Position numbers and translations under genes: made by a program | The notes under the pieces: generated by a model | Told to the model about the DNA's origin: nothing | The model's input: the letters and a program-made list of their open reading frames with translations, nothing else | Databases searched by the model: none | Shown here: one piece after another, positions 1-11,082 of the stretch | Layout of the letters: every line of letters starts with the position of its first letter | How positions within the stretch are numbered: position 1 is the first letter of the stretch | Assembly: GCA_905221605.1 (NCBI GenBank) | Contig: CAJNDS010002096.1 | Span: 427,001-491,000 of the forward strand | Origin: Symbiodinium natans | Lineage: Eukaryota; Sar; Dinophyceae; Suessiales; Symbiodiniaceae | Direction: 5' to 3' | DNA length: 64,000 nt

Positions 1-132
1 CACCGGTTCTACATCGAAGAGGCAGGCTTCGGCCAAGGGTTTGTGTCTGGCTGTCAGCTCCCTGCTGGCGAACTGGGGAGGACAACCTCGTCCTCGAGGC
101 GGATTCGTCACCATCTGGAGGGCCAGTTGTGA
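1..132 (+). CDS. 3' end of an upstream gene, product unknown
   Basis: The first base of the window is in an open frame that runs 43 codons to a TGA at 130-132. It opens HRFYIEEAGFGQGF and closes with a basic tail (RRIRHHLEGQL). Codon choice is like the clear coding regions further on (CTC, CTG, GAG, GGC). It is therefore probably the terminal exon, or last part, of a plus-strand gene that starts to the left. No start codon or acceptor is visible, and no domain can be recognised in so short a piece. The next plus-strand coding frame begins about 470 bases downstream, consistent with tandem same-strand genes. Confidence 0.5.
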   Translation, partial: HRFYIEEAGFGQGFVSGCQLPAGELGRTTSSSRRIRHHLEGQL

Positions 133-604
133 AATGGATCCTCCGCAAACTCGAGTAGTTCGCAGGATGTATGTTTTTTACTTACTTGGAGTCTAGTTTC
201 CAGTGTTCAGATAATCCTTGGCCAATCATGAGAAGGGTGCTATGGCTCTGTGTGGATGTGTCTCATATGCCATCTAAGATGGTACAAGGGCATTTCCAGT
301 GAATGGGGCAGGGGTTGCAAGACGACTCCCTCCTTAGCTCATGTTCAGCTCCTAGAGAATGCTTCTTGATCTTCTTGCAAGTACTGCAAATTGCGATCCT
401 GAAGCCTCGGCACCCTTCTTGTTTGTTGCCACGGTTTTTGTCACGCGCGGCGCTTGTCGGTGCAGCTTACTGGAGAGGTTGCCCAACAGAAAGAGGCTGC
501 GTCAGCAATGTTGCAGAAGAGAGAGAGGGTTGCTTTCAACTTTCAACCGTCGGCCAGAGTATACATTGCTCATGTCGCCTCACCGGCTTCGTCCAACATA
601 AGGA
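133..604. other. Intergenic region or 5' UTR, no supported gene
   Basis: Three overlapping frames are open in part of this stretch, but none has convincing composition and they exclude each other. An in-frame TAA at 599-601 directly precedes the ATG of the next gene, so that gene does not extend upstream in the same exon. Several AG dinucleotides could serve as splice or trans-splice acceptors. None can be chosen from sequence alone. Confidence 0.4.
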
Positions 605-1708
605 ATGCTTGCAAGTCTGGATCAAGGGCCGCAAGGGAAGGGGCCCTCTTGGCAAGAAGTCCAGGGTGTGGAGTGGGACGGCGCAACGAGTGCAATGGCT
701 CTTGCGTTCGTGGTCCCAGTATCAGCCTACCCAAAAGTGACACAGTGGAAAAGAGCAGAAAGTCAATGGACGCCGGGTTACCTGCACGGTGGTGGGCAGA
801 GTGTCATGGCATTGACCATGGCAACATTGACATTTGCTGGCAAATTGAAGCCTCACAAGAGGCCCGTGCCACACTCCAGCACTAACATGCTCAATGCTGA
901 GACGGCTGAAGCCCACGAAGGTCAAAGCAGTAACGCTTACGCATACAAGATGGTGAAGATCTGCCTGCTGATCACTTTGGTGCCGTTCCTGTTCTCCTTG
1001 GGCAACTACTCTTATGATCGAGCTCTAAGTGACTTTGATGTCGAATACGGGCCACACCTATCTCATCCAGCACTGCGAGCCACCTCGAGCATCCAGGCCA
1101 TTCTGGTCTTTGCAGCGTTGTTGTGGCGCGAAAAGTACCGCAGTGATCCTATTGACCGACTCTTCGCCTGGCTTTTCGTGCCAGAGGCTGTGATGCACAT
1201 CGTGCTGCACTTCTTCAGCCATCACTGGCCCTTCGCTAACTTTGCCTTCGCATATGATTTCAGTGCCGGAATTGCACTTCCCGGATTTCTTTCGCTTCTG
1301 TGCTATGTACCGAAGGAGAAAAAATTGCCATGGCTGTATCTTGCCTTGTATGTGGCGACACAAATCCCGATTGTTGCTGGCCTGACAAACATGGTAGGCC
1401 CCGCAAAAATGAGATTGCACTATGCAAACATCAACACCGCGTTCATTACGACGCCGTTTTTCTACGGCATCCTCAAGCGGTGGAAAGATGTTCCAAAAAG
1501 TCCAGTGATACTTGCTACATTGACCATTACCTACCAGGTCACAATGGGAATCATGGGCCCGATCACGGGAGGCACGAATCTAAAGCTCTATGATCCGTCC
1601 TGCATCTTTCAACATGGTGTTGTCGACATTGGCTTCGGGATCGCGTACGCAGTTTCGATCCTTTGTGGTGTTTTCAAGCCCGGCGTTCCGAGACCTACAT
1701 GGGACTGA
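605..1708 (+). CDS. Predicted multi-pass membrane protein, unknown family
   Basis: A single uninterrupted frame of 367 codons. Residues 1-115 are hydrophilic or weakly hydrophobic. After that come roughly eight hydrophobic segments, near residues 117-135, 160-174, 184-205, 212-234, 241-263, 276-290, 299-320 and 336-357, separated by short charged loops (REKYRSDPIDR, PKEKKLP, KRWKDVPKSP). This is the pattern of an integral membrane protein. Histidines and aromatics cluster in the third helix (HIVLHFFSHHWPF), which could line a polar site, but that is a guess. I do not recognise the family. The first ATG follows an in-frame stop. A later Met at residue 31 is equally possible, because the segment from residue 31 could act as a signal anchor. 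A frame this long without introns suggests an intron-poor or retroposed gene. Confidence 0.7.
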   Translation: MLASLDQGPQGKGPSWQEVQGVEWDGATSAMALAFVVPVSAYPKVTQWKRAESQWTPGYLHGGGQSVMALTMATLTFAGKLKPHKRPVPHSSTNMLNAETAEAHEGQSSNAYAYKMVKICLLITLVPFLFSLGNYSYDRALSDFDVEYGPHLSHPALRATSSIQAILVFAALLWREKYRSDPIDRLFAWLFVPEAVMHIVLHFFSHHWPFANFAFAYDFSAGIALPGFLSLLCYVPKEKKLPWLYLALYVATQIPIVAGLTNMVGPAKMRLHYANINTAFITTPFFYGILKRWKDVPKSPVILATLTITYQVTMGIMGPITGGTNLKLYDPSCIFQHGVVDIGFGIAYAVSILCGVFKPGVPRPTWD

Positions 1709-2070
1709 GAGCATCCGCGACGAAGGCTGTCAACAGGCCTTCACTATGTTTCGATCATCGCAGCACAGGCATGCAGAATATCGGCTGAAAGGGTGCTGCT
1801 GGCGCGGTAAAATGTGCGAGTGGCGAATCTTTGTCTCCGTGTCCTGTGAGCACCATGCAGCCCTTCACACTGTTGCTTTCACAACATCTGGGCTGCGAAG
1901 AGCTGCAGCTGAGTAGCTGAGTAGCAAACCTCAACGAACTGCAGCTGACTCCCTTCAGGCCCTCTAGTTCGCTACAAGGTCGAGAGAGGAGTAGGGGGGC
2001 CAAGCAGATCGAGTTGGGAGAGAGCGATGGCGATGCCCCGCGTCCCCGAGTGCGAGGCCTGGGCCTCACA

Positions 2071-2073
<3 letters not shown>

Positions 2074-2140
<67 letters not shown>

Positions 2141-2155
2141 AGAGAGAGAGAGAGC
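2074..2155. repeat. (GA)n microsatellite
   Basis: An almost pure GA dinucleotide run with a few interruptions (GCGA, GACA). Opposite-strand frames translate it as RERE or SLSL, which is an artefact of the repeat and not a protein. Confidence 0.95.
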
Positions 2156-3028
2156 GACAGTTTGTGGGCGTGTGTGTTGTGTGCCCTCTCCGAGGTCTGC
2201 AATGAGAAGGTGGTTCTACCACCCCGCTTTGAGGCTCCATGTGCCTCGTGTGGAAGGACCGCCTTCCAAACATTGTACAACGGCTTGTCTTCCTTGAATT
2301 GCAAAGAGACAGAGCCGTACGCAAATGGAATTCTTCCGGCGAAGCACGCTCGTCACCAAGGCCACAGGTGCAATAAACCTCGCCCCAAACTCTCCAAAGC
2401 GAACGAAACGTCCCCGAAAGAGGAGGAGGCTTTCTGTAGGGGCAATAACTCGGTTCTTGCTCGATTGTCCGAAACTCCGAAAAACATGGCCCAAAAAACT
2501 GCCCCAAGACGCAGTCGACCAACCTCTCAAATGGAAGTTGGGAATCGGAAGTTGAGGCTGCAGTCAAGAAATTCTCGCGTGGACAGCTGCCAACAGCTGG
2601 TTCGATTTCGATCTCGGTCGGATGTGCTTGGGCGCTTGGGTTGGGCGCTAGGCGAAGCCTGGCAGCTCGCCAGGCCTTGTAACCTTTTGGGGGCTGTGGT
2701 GCAACAGTTCAGTCGACGTGGTATGACGGGGCACTCTTGGGGCCTCTCCCGGTTTGTTCGGTCTGTTCTCGGGGCCTCAAGTGTGAACTTTTTTGTTTGC
2801 ACAAAGTGCACAAAATGCAGGCGTGGAAGCGTGGAAGTCAGACATCTCCTGTCTGTGCAAGCATATGGACGCCTGAAGCATTGGCTAGCGAAACGGTATG
2901 TGCAAAATGTAGCTCATCAAATCGGATGCTATGGTCTTCGTCTTTTCATGCTGAGACTGCGGTGGTGCTGCTGCATCCCCTGATGTCGTGTCCTGTTTTT
3001 GGATTACATAGTGTTTCTGTTTTTTGTT

Positions 3029-3043
3029 GGGGGGGGGGGGGGG
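3029..3043. repeat. Poly-G run followed by TTCTTCG repeats
   Basis: Fifteen consecutive G residues followed by a short run of TTCGTTC units. This is a simple low-complexity tract. Confidence 0.9.
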
Positions 3044-3987
3044 TTCGTTCTTCGTTCTTCAAAACGTTCGGGACATTAGCTGTCCACTTTCACATTAGCA
3101 TGTTTGCAGGATTTGCCACTGGGAGTGTACCAGGGCCTATTTGCAGACGCAGAACGTGGCATCTTTCGAGGACTGATTCGCATAGAACACTAGCATCTCG
3201 AGTGACACTGTGTTGAATTGGATAGCCTAGTAAGTGTGCACTGTGCGCCGCGTAATGCCGCATGTCTCAGGATGGCACAACGCGCTTGATTGATTGCCCA
3301 TGTGGCAAGGCAGCGGTTCGCTTATCTTATATTCTGTCAGACATCGGTACTGTTTCTGGTGCTGGAAGTCCAGACAGTACGCCTATGCAGAATTCACAGA
3401 GTTTGCTTCACAATATGGGATGCTGCACACAGAAATACTGCAGGGATGGGTTCCCAGTCTGTCAGGGTGTCTACGCGCCTTGCTGCGTTGTGTGCGGCCT
3501 GAGCTTGCGGCCACCAACTCCCGTGCTGCAGATTCTTGGCCTAGCTTAGTCATCAGGATTGAGGGCTGCACTGTTATGTGTGCAGTTTTTCGCCTCTCTC
3601 CAACCACGCTCCATCAGGACTTGCGCGCCCCCTTGTGGGCGAGTCTTGGCGCACAGATCTTGCATGTCGACTGCGGGGGCCTTGACGGTGCTGAAGACAA
3701 ACGCCATACTCGTACCCCGGAAGTGCCGAAAGATGGGCGGCGCTCGTGGGATGTCTAGGAATGGGGCATGCAGACTTTTGAATTGTAAGCACCATCCAGC
3801 AGGTTCTTTGTAAGGCATTCAATGCCCACGAACGCATCCACGCACACATACATACACCGCAGTGATACAATCAATTTATCAGGCAAATCAGGCACCGTCC
3901 CGATAGCTACCTTTTGGGGGTTTCAGCTTGCCTGTAATCGGTATTCATGTTTTGTCAAAGGTATGGTTGACCTTCAGAAATCGCATG

Positions 3988-4105
3988 TCTTCAATCCGGA
4001 GGTTGTAAACATTAAGTTGCAGAAGCATGGAAGATTTCTGAGAGCTTTTCCATCGGACGTCTTCAATGCAGAGCCTTCAAACCTGTAAAGACTCCGGATT
4101 GAAGA
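3988..4105. repeat. 14-bp perfect inverted repeat with related motifs nearby
   Basis: TCTTCAATCCGGAG at 3988-4001 is matched exactly by its reverse complement at 4092-4105, with a 90-base spacer. Related sequences (GTCTTCAATGCAGAG near 4058 and CTTCAATCTTCAGTCCGGAG near 4231) lie in and next to the spacer. The region could fold into a hairpin or be the relic of a small non-autonomous element. No target-site duplication was identified. Confidence 0.6.
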
Positions 4106-5727
4106 TGGGTTTGTTGGGACGTAATTTCCAGACATCATCCATCGCCAACCCGAGTCAAGCAGGAACTTCAAGAACTTTTAAACACTCCATTTTGAACATT
4201 GAAGATTCGTAGAAAGAGTTTTCCAACTCTCTTCAATCTTCAGTCCGGAGTTTGTAGTCATTAGTTTTGAAGGTTGTAACAGCCATCTGGATTGAGGGTT
4301 TGAGACAACTCTTACGAAGAACTCAATTGCTGAAAAATGTCTACTTTCGCAAAACTCAAACACAACAACGGATAGGGATCTCTGGAGGGAGGGGGTCCAT
4401 GTATTGACTGCCAAAGCCGCCAAGGGGGGCGGCGCCAGTGGGGACTGAATCGTGTTGCGAATCAGTTTGGATCTGGAAACCTCTATCGAACCTGTTGCAT
4501 CCAAAGTCATGGGCTGATGGGCTGATAGGCAGGAAGCCTTCTCCAAATGGTAGATCTATGGAGGAGCCATGGCATTTCGAGCACCGATGGCATCCACTAA
4601 CGTTGCTTGCCACACTCTTCCCTACTTTCTCGTCCGGAAGAGCTAATTCATGTCGCCTCACATGCTCCGCCTCCCCACTTGCCCTGCTTGCCTCACTAGG
4701 GTAAGCTAGGCAATGCCGCTGGCGCAAGTTGAAGGATAGTCTGCCGCACTTATTCTCTCGAATTCTTGAGGATCTTTTACGAGGCATCCGCCCCCCCCGG
4801 CCGCCCCGCTCTGGGCCCTAGTCTCCCGTCACCCGCCTTTCACTGGGCTGATCGTGAGGCAGATTTTCAATTGAGGCACACGAAATACCTTGTCCAGAGG
4901 TAGGTCCAGCCGCCGCGAAATGAGGGCACCCGTCGTGTGTTCATTTGGGCTGTTCTTTCTGTGCCAATGGATGCCTCTGTATGTACATCCTTAGGCTCTC
5001 TGCTTGTTGCTCAGGATTCGTTTGTGGAGTTGAAGTTGCTCCTGTTTGCACGGGAGGCTTGAGTGACAAGTCTTGGGAAACCATTATATAGTTGAGACCC
5101 CTGGCACTAAGAAGGTAGCATGATTTAGGCTTTGCAGGGCTTGGGGTTTCCCCTTTCCGGGCTTGGGGGTTTTCGGTTAAACCCTAGCAAAGCCGTAGCC
5201 TTATGACAAACCCGACACCCCGAAACCTCGAAAAAACGGAGAGGTGGAGCGACGGACTCAAGCAGATCTAGGACCGTCTAGGACTTATCTTGCAGGAAGG
5301 CAACAGACACAGGCCGTCCTTTTGGGGACGTCAATCAACTCACAACATCAGAGAGGTTTTCGCAGCGATGCATCATCGATTGCCCTCTCCAGATATATTG
5401 CTTTGCACTGTGCTGCGAGTGCGTGGAGAGGGAAGAGAGAGCGAGAGCAGTCAACATGTTCCAATGCTTCCTAAACTGTTGATGACAGAATATGCGATTC
5501 CTGGTGTCTGGCACGACGGTGACGCCGGAAACAGGGCCCTTAACCCCAAACCAAACCATTCCATTCCTCGAGTCTGGAACTTGCGACAAAAACCTGAAAA
5601 AGTATCCCTATGAGGGCCAGAAACTTAGCCCGCAACGACGACAGAGAACAGTCAACATGTTCCGATGCTTCCGAAGCTTATGATGTCTTCGGGGATTTCG
5701 TGTTGGGGTCCGCCCCATTCTAGGGAC

Positions 5728-5845
5728 TGTGCGTGTGTGTGTGTGTGTGTGTCTGTCTGTGTCTGTGTGTCTGTGTGTCTGTGTCTGTGTCTGTGTCTGT
5801 GTGTGTGTGTGTGCGCGGGTGGGTGTGTGTGTGTGTGTGTGTGTG
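5728..5845. repeat. (GT)n / (GTCTGT)n microsatellite
   Basis: A GT-rich tract of about 118 bases with interspersed CTGT units and one GCGCGGGTGG interruption. It is followed by a pyrimidine-rich stretch ending in CTGCAG, which resembles a splice acceptor. No convincing exon follows. Confidence 0.9.
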
Positions 5846-8138
5846 GAAATCTAATCTCTTCTTCTTTCTGTTTTTCTGCAGGGCGCAGGGGGGCGCAGGG
5901 AACGTTGAAGAGTCCCGAAGACGCTTCATAGTTCGTGGAAACGTACCTGCAGTGGTGCACCTGGACGACGGAGGTCATAACTGGTGGTCACAAAGGAAGT
6001 CGGGCACTTTTCGTTTTCATCACAACCAGGTGTTTCCAGGCCTGTTGTGGCATCTATCAAGTTTTTCATGAGGGTTGCAAAAGCAGGTGTTAGGCAGTGA
6101 AGAGCGATTAGGCACATGCATCCGAAGCTTCGCTGTGCTGCAGTAGTCTGTCGTGCGTTGCACTGTGCTGCAGGTGAGAGGAAAGAGAGGAGCGTGTGTG
6201 TGTGTGAAGCCAGTAAACAGAAGACAGCCGTTGAGTTTTTTTTGAATGTCATGGATTTCTGTTCATCTGTTGTGTGCGTCCTTGCACCTCGCAAAAGCAT
6301 TGTCATTCACGATTCTTATGGTTTTTGGGCTTTCTCACAAAAACCATTGAACGACAAGCTCTGCATGCAGCTTTGAAAGCAAACAGTGCCGATTTTTGCA
6401 GAGGGGCTTTATATTGAAAACACGTCAGGGTGGATCACAGGGTGACCACTGCTGTGTCTTCTCCGAGGCCCTGAAGTTTGGTGCTCGACGAGACTGCCAA
6501 CTGTGCAGGACATGGAGTCGTGATCACGTCGCTTGTACGCTGCATGTGTGTAGGAAGTTGCGATTGCAAGTGAAGAGACAGCTGGAATTGAAATATAACA
6601 GGAAGCCATGGATGCTGTGATGCTGCTGTGAGGCCGAGAGAGACTTGCCGAGTGGCCTGTTCGTTGTACATATTATTTCGTGCATTCAAAAATCGAGTGG
6701 GGCTTTAGTGGCAACGCCCAGATCATCGGTATCTGACCTGTTGAGCTGTTGCGCGTGCACGGGTGCTTGAGCAGAGCCACATAGCTAAATAGCAAAGGGT
6801 TTGCTGACCATGAACCCCTCTGAGCCATGACAAACCTCTGAGATCTCCTCTGAGCCATGACTTGGTCACCGCCACCTGAGCGCCTGTGCAGCCACATGCA
6901 GCCACACGGGCAAGACAGCCCAAATTCAGCTTTGCAACGTAATCGACAAGTTAGAAGTGGGATTTCTTGACGGCGCGGCACAAAATTCTCAGCATCGGTT
7001 CGTCCGTCCGATGGTGTGATCTTCAACTTCTTTTCTATGTGTTTATCACGGAATGTGTCCCTTTGGGCTCCCTTTGGGCTCTTCAGGGTGCGGGCGTGGG
7101 GGAGATGTCCGATTGCGACAGCAGAATACCAGACGTGTTCCAAAGATCCACAACTCATATTGCACGATGTCCAGCCTTTTGCCAGACTAAGACCTAAAGG
7201 ATTTTAAAGGAGTCCTAAAGGACCTAAAGCCCAGAGTCACGTGAGAGATCCCCACGCATCTGGCGGCCTGAAGTCCAGCCCTCGGCCTCACATCTCGGCG
7301 TTGGCAGTTTTGAGCGTTTTGCCACCGAACGAGTACTGCTGCTTCATTTGATCCCGCTGGTTCAGCTGGTTTCAAGGAAGTTGTCATGGCGCCAGCAGAG
7401 ACAGACAAGGAAAGCCTGAGAAGACAATGTGATCGAGTTGGTGTTCTCATGTTACTTTGGGTAACCATGCAAGCATTGTGTGTACTGTGCAGTGACGGCT
7501 TTGTCGTGAAGACCGCAGATTGCTACATGCAGATACGGATGAAGAGCAAGTTTTGCAGTGGCAATCTCTGTCCAGCTTCGAACCGGGGTTCTTGTCTTGA
7601 CGCCAGGCTACAGAGAAGGAGCTTCAAAGGATACGCCGGTTGCCGGAGAATCGGGTGCGCTGGAACTGTGAGTCAACGCATAAGCAGTGCCTGGGGCCAC
7701 AAGGTTGTAGAAGGGCATGGGAATTGTAGAGTAAGCTGCGCATGAGTACATATATGGGCATACGCTGGTGAAGGCTTCTGAGTGGGCCACGTGGTTTCTG
7801 CAACCATGCAGCACTGCGAAAAGAACATTGGCCTTGCAGGTGTGCCCGAACTGTTTGAAGGAGGAAAGCCTGGGATTTAGTGCAGTTTGCACGACGTTCA
7901 AGACGCAACAGCCTGAGTTGTGCGTTCTCTTGTAGATCCCGAAGCTTGCCGCAGCGTCCTGCAAGTTGAACAGCTGAGGTTCATCTGCCATGACTGCAAA
8001 TCTGCGCATCAGAGTTTTTCACATCGGTGCAAGAGCATCCAGATGAGTGTATGGACCTTGGATGAGGTCAAGGTGGGCAGAGTGTTGCTGACATGCGAAA
8101 TACGTTATTTCAACCGCTGGGATACTGCACTCCGCCAG

Positions 8139-8246
8139 GCTCTGGACGACTGCAACGGCGGCGGAAATGCTGCTGCTGTGCGCAAGTATCTCAGAAAAGT
8201 CACGCCGAAAGACCGCGTGAAGCAGGCGGCGAGCCGATTTATCTGA
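8139..8246 (+). CDS. Candidate terminal exon, unknown protein
   Basis: After the acceptor-like sequence CACTCCGCCAG at 8128-8138, a phase-0 frame of 35 codons plus TGA reads ALDDCNGGGNAAAVRKY and continues with a basic tail (KVTPKDRVKQAASRFI). The composition and the codon use (GTG, CGC, CTC, AAG) resemble real coding sequence. After the stop the sequence becomes T-rich and non-coding, as expected for a 3' UTR. The open frame continues further upstream, so the exon could be longer. No domain is recognised. Confidence 0.4.
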   Translation, partial: ALDDCNGGGNAAAVRKYLRKVTPKDRVKQAASRFI

Positions 8247-9416
8247 CATCTCCTTCATTCCTTGAATGCTATCCGGGGTCCAGAAGCCGCGGGTGTAGAT
8301 CCGATCTTCGTTTTCTCTGTTAGGCGAACAACGAGAAAGTCTTCGTTGTTTTGCTTTGTGCTTACGGTTTCTTTATTGGTCTCTGTTTGACTTTGTTAGA
8401 CTTTTCATTTGTTGTATTTTGTGGTTGGTTACCAGAGGTAACAATAAGTAGAAATACATGACATGTAACTGCAATAAATCTGTTTGGCAACTTCTTCCTT
8501 GTACAGACTCAATTAAAAGTTTGTCTGTCAAATTTGGTATATTGCGTATACAAATATATGTATATATATAAATTCATATACATATATATATATGACTTAA
8601 ACTTCTTTTCGTGTCGTGTTCACTTGTTGTCTAGGAAAGGCGATATACGTATATATGCATACACATGTCAACAAACAGGTTTTGGGTGATTTTCAGAAAG
8701 TTTTTGTACCCCAAACTCTACACCCTAAAGCAGTCCTGTTCGAGGTGTTCAACGTTGATATCAATTTCAAAGGTCGAATGTTGGAAGAACTTGGAAATCT
8801 GGAAAAACCACAACAACAAAGAAAACTTTTTTCTCGGACTCTTCCATCAGAGGGCCTAATTTGCAAGACACCCATTATTGTCATTTCTTCGTCTTGCGTT
8901 CAAGCATGGGTTTTCGTGGGAGGAAAAATAGCAGCAATGTGCCCGCCCTCCCGTGCTCACGGTGCCTTGAGCCAATGAGAGACAGCTATTGCACGCTCGA
9001 CGTCTGCTTTCCCTGGGTATGTCCGCTGTGTCAAGAACATTACACGAAACAATGCATTCTTCAGTGAGACAGAACATGCGAGAAGGTATTGTCAACGTAG
9101 TCTTTCTTGTATTTGTTGAATAAAGCTACTGGCATAAAAGTGAAGATGTAATCATCAAGGTGAGCCCGCATTAGAAGAATCAGAGTTGCACAAGGAAGTT
9201 GCGCTGGTTTGAAAGGCTTTCTTTCGTAAGAACTAAACCTAAGTCTATCGCTATCGGTGGGAAGCCACTTTGTTAAAGTCCCCTGTTAGAGATGCTGATG
9301 TCTTCGCATTGTGTTTGCCAGTCTCAGAACAGAGCACCAATCATTTCAGCACAATAGCGGAAAAAGGGCAACAGAAACAAAAGAATGAAGAACAAGAGAG
9401 AGGCAAAAGCAATAAC

Positions 9417-9438
9417 AACACACACACACACACACACT
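9417..9438. repeat. (CA)n microsatellite
   Basis: A short pure CA run. It contributes the THTHTH stretches seen in overlapping frames. Confidence 0.9.
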
Positions 9439-9627
9439 CATGGCCTCAAGCAACATAAACAATACCCAGAGCTTGGTAGTGTCGCCGTATGTTGGACTAC
9501 AGATATTCCCAATGGGATAAACAACAATGGAACATTAGCAGTTTGGGTATTCTTGCATATTTACGAGCGAAATCAAACATAAACAAGTGCACTCCCGCAG
9601 TCCCCCGGACGCTAAATCTAGATATTA

Positions 9628-10112
9628 TGTACATGTATATACGTACATGTATATATGTATATATGTATATATGTATATATGTATATGTGTATATATGTAT
9701 ATATGTATATATGTGTATATGTGTAAATGTATATATGTATATATGTATATATGAAAAAATGTATATATGTATATATGTATATATGTATATATGTATATAT
9801 GTATATATGTATATATGTATAAATGTATATATGTATATATGTAAATATGTAAATATGTATATATGTATATATGTATATATGTATATATGTATATATGTAT
9901 ATATGTATATATGTATATATGTATATATGTATATATGTATATATGAAAAATGTATATATGTATATATATATATATATGTATATATGTACATATGTATACA
10001 TGTATAGAAAAAAAATATATGTATATATGTATATATGTATATATGTATATATGTATATATGTATACGTGTATGCGTGTGTATGTATGTATATATGTATAT
10101 ATGTATATATGC
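9628..10112. repeat. (GTATATAT)n satellite-like array
   Basis: About 485 bases of an eight-base unit, GTATATAT, with variant units containing GTGT, AAAT or GAAAAAA. Because the unit length is not a multiple of three, three units make a 24-base reading period. All three plus-strand frames and the minus-strand frames stay open across long parts of the tract, and every translation has an eight-residue period such as YICIYVYM. These frames are artefacts. The tract is much more AT-rich than its surroundings. Confidence 0.95.
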
Positions 10113-10375
10113 ATTCTCGACATCTCAACCTCAGTTTGCCAAATTCAAGTTTAAATTTACAAGTTCCAATGTCCAAATTCCAGTTCCAGGTTTCAAATTA
10201 GTGGTGGCCTATGTCCATAGGACTTCAACAGCCAAAATCCAGATGTTCAAATTTGCGAGGCCTATGCAGTAAAGGACATGGTTTTAGACACATGGGCCTG
10301 ATCAAATTTGGAAGTTGAAGTCCTGTGGACGTGGACCCTTAAAAATGTGGAGATTTGGAATTTGGAATTCGGAGC

Positions 10376-10558
10376 CACTTGCCCCGCTTGCCCCGCTTGC
10401 CCCGCTTCACTTGCCCCACTTGCCCAAGCAGCAGGGATGTTCTCCTGGGGCAAGTGGGGCAAGTGGGGCAGTTAGCTTTTCCGGGCCCCCAAGTGGGGCA
10501 AGTGGGGCAACATCAATTAGCTATTCCAGAAGGCAAGTGGGGCAAGTGGGGCAATTTT
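10376..10558. repeat. GGGGCAAGT minisatellite in both orientations
   Basis: The unit CTTGCCCCG/A is repeated about six times at 10379-10429. Three blocks of its complement (GGGGCAAGT, two to three units each) then follow at about 10447-10470, 10490-10511 and 10532-10556. The spacers between the later blocks are themselves similar (GTTAGCTTTTCC and ATTAGCTATTCC), so there is a higher-order unit of roughly 42-44 bases. The facing orientations allow a strong foldback, and the G tracts could form quadruplexes. Confidence 0.85.
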
Positions 10559-10984
10559 AATCATCGGTCCGCATGGGCGCTCGCAATGAAATATCGGCTT
10601 TCCCAAGACCGAGTTTGGAATTACAAAATGTAGTTTCTGAATTTGGAATGTCGGATTTTTTCAAGTTCAGGTCTTTAAAAACATAGGCCCTCGCAGATTT
10701 GCAAGTTTGACAATCAAACTATGTCATTCTGGAATTGAGGTCAGCTCTAGTGTTGAAATTGTTCGACTATTTAAACAAGCTTGTGGGTTCAAAGAAATTG
10801 AATTGTAGAACTAGGATTATCTCAACTCCTCACGTAGCTTAAAACGGTTCGAAATGTTTAACTTATTTACACTAGTTTTTCAAACATGTGAAATCAAGCA
10901 AGACATTTTAACCGTTTCAAGTAAATCCAGGACACGCAAACCATACACAATGCAAGTTTAATTGGGGTCCAGTCAATTATTCTA

Positions 10985-11082
10985 AAGCCTCGACCAAACC
11001 CTAAACCTTTGCTTTTAACACCAATCCCCACAACACCTGAGCCTTCAAGCCCTACGGTAAAGACCCCTAAACCCCAAACCTT
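10985..11082. repeat. Degenerate CCCTAAA telomere-like words
   Basis: ACCCTAAACC and CCCCTAAACCCC occur here, separated by unrelated sequence. They match the C-strand of the TTTAGGG telomere repeat used by dinoflagellates and plants, but they are isolated words and not an array. Confidence 0.45.

Larger units (their letters stand above)
1709..8138. other. Long repeat-bearing non-coding stretch
   Basis: I see no frame here with sustained coding character. The stretch holds a GA microsatellite at 2.1 kb, a 15-base G run at 3.03 kb, a 14-bp inverted repeat near 4.0 kb, and a GT tract at 5.73 kb. A short sequence beginning GTCAACATGTTCC occurs twice, near 5452 and 5651. The longest frames in 2.0-3.0 kb exist only because the GA repeat lacks stops. 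The frame at 7386-7745 is open but has no recognisable feature. Confidence 0.5.

Noticed and set aside
1755-2567. 270-codon minus-strand frame and its plus-strand counterparts across the GA tract
   Set aside because: The frames are long only because the GA repeat has no stops. The non-repeat parts lack coding composition.
9489-10176. Several long frames with YICIYVYM or IYTYIHIY repeats
   Set aside because: They are translations of the eight-base GTATATAT array and appear in every frame of both strands.
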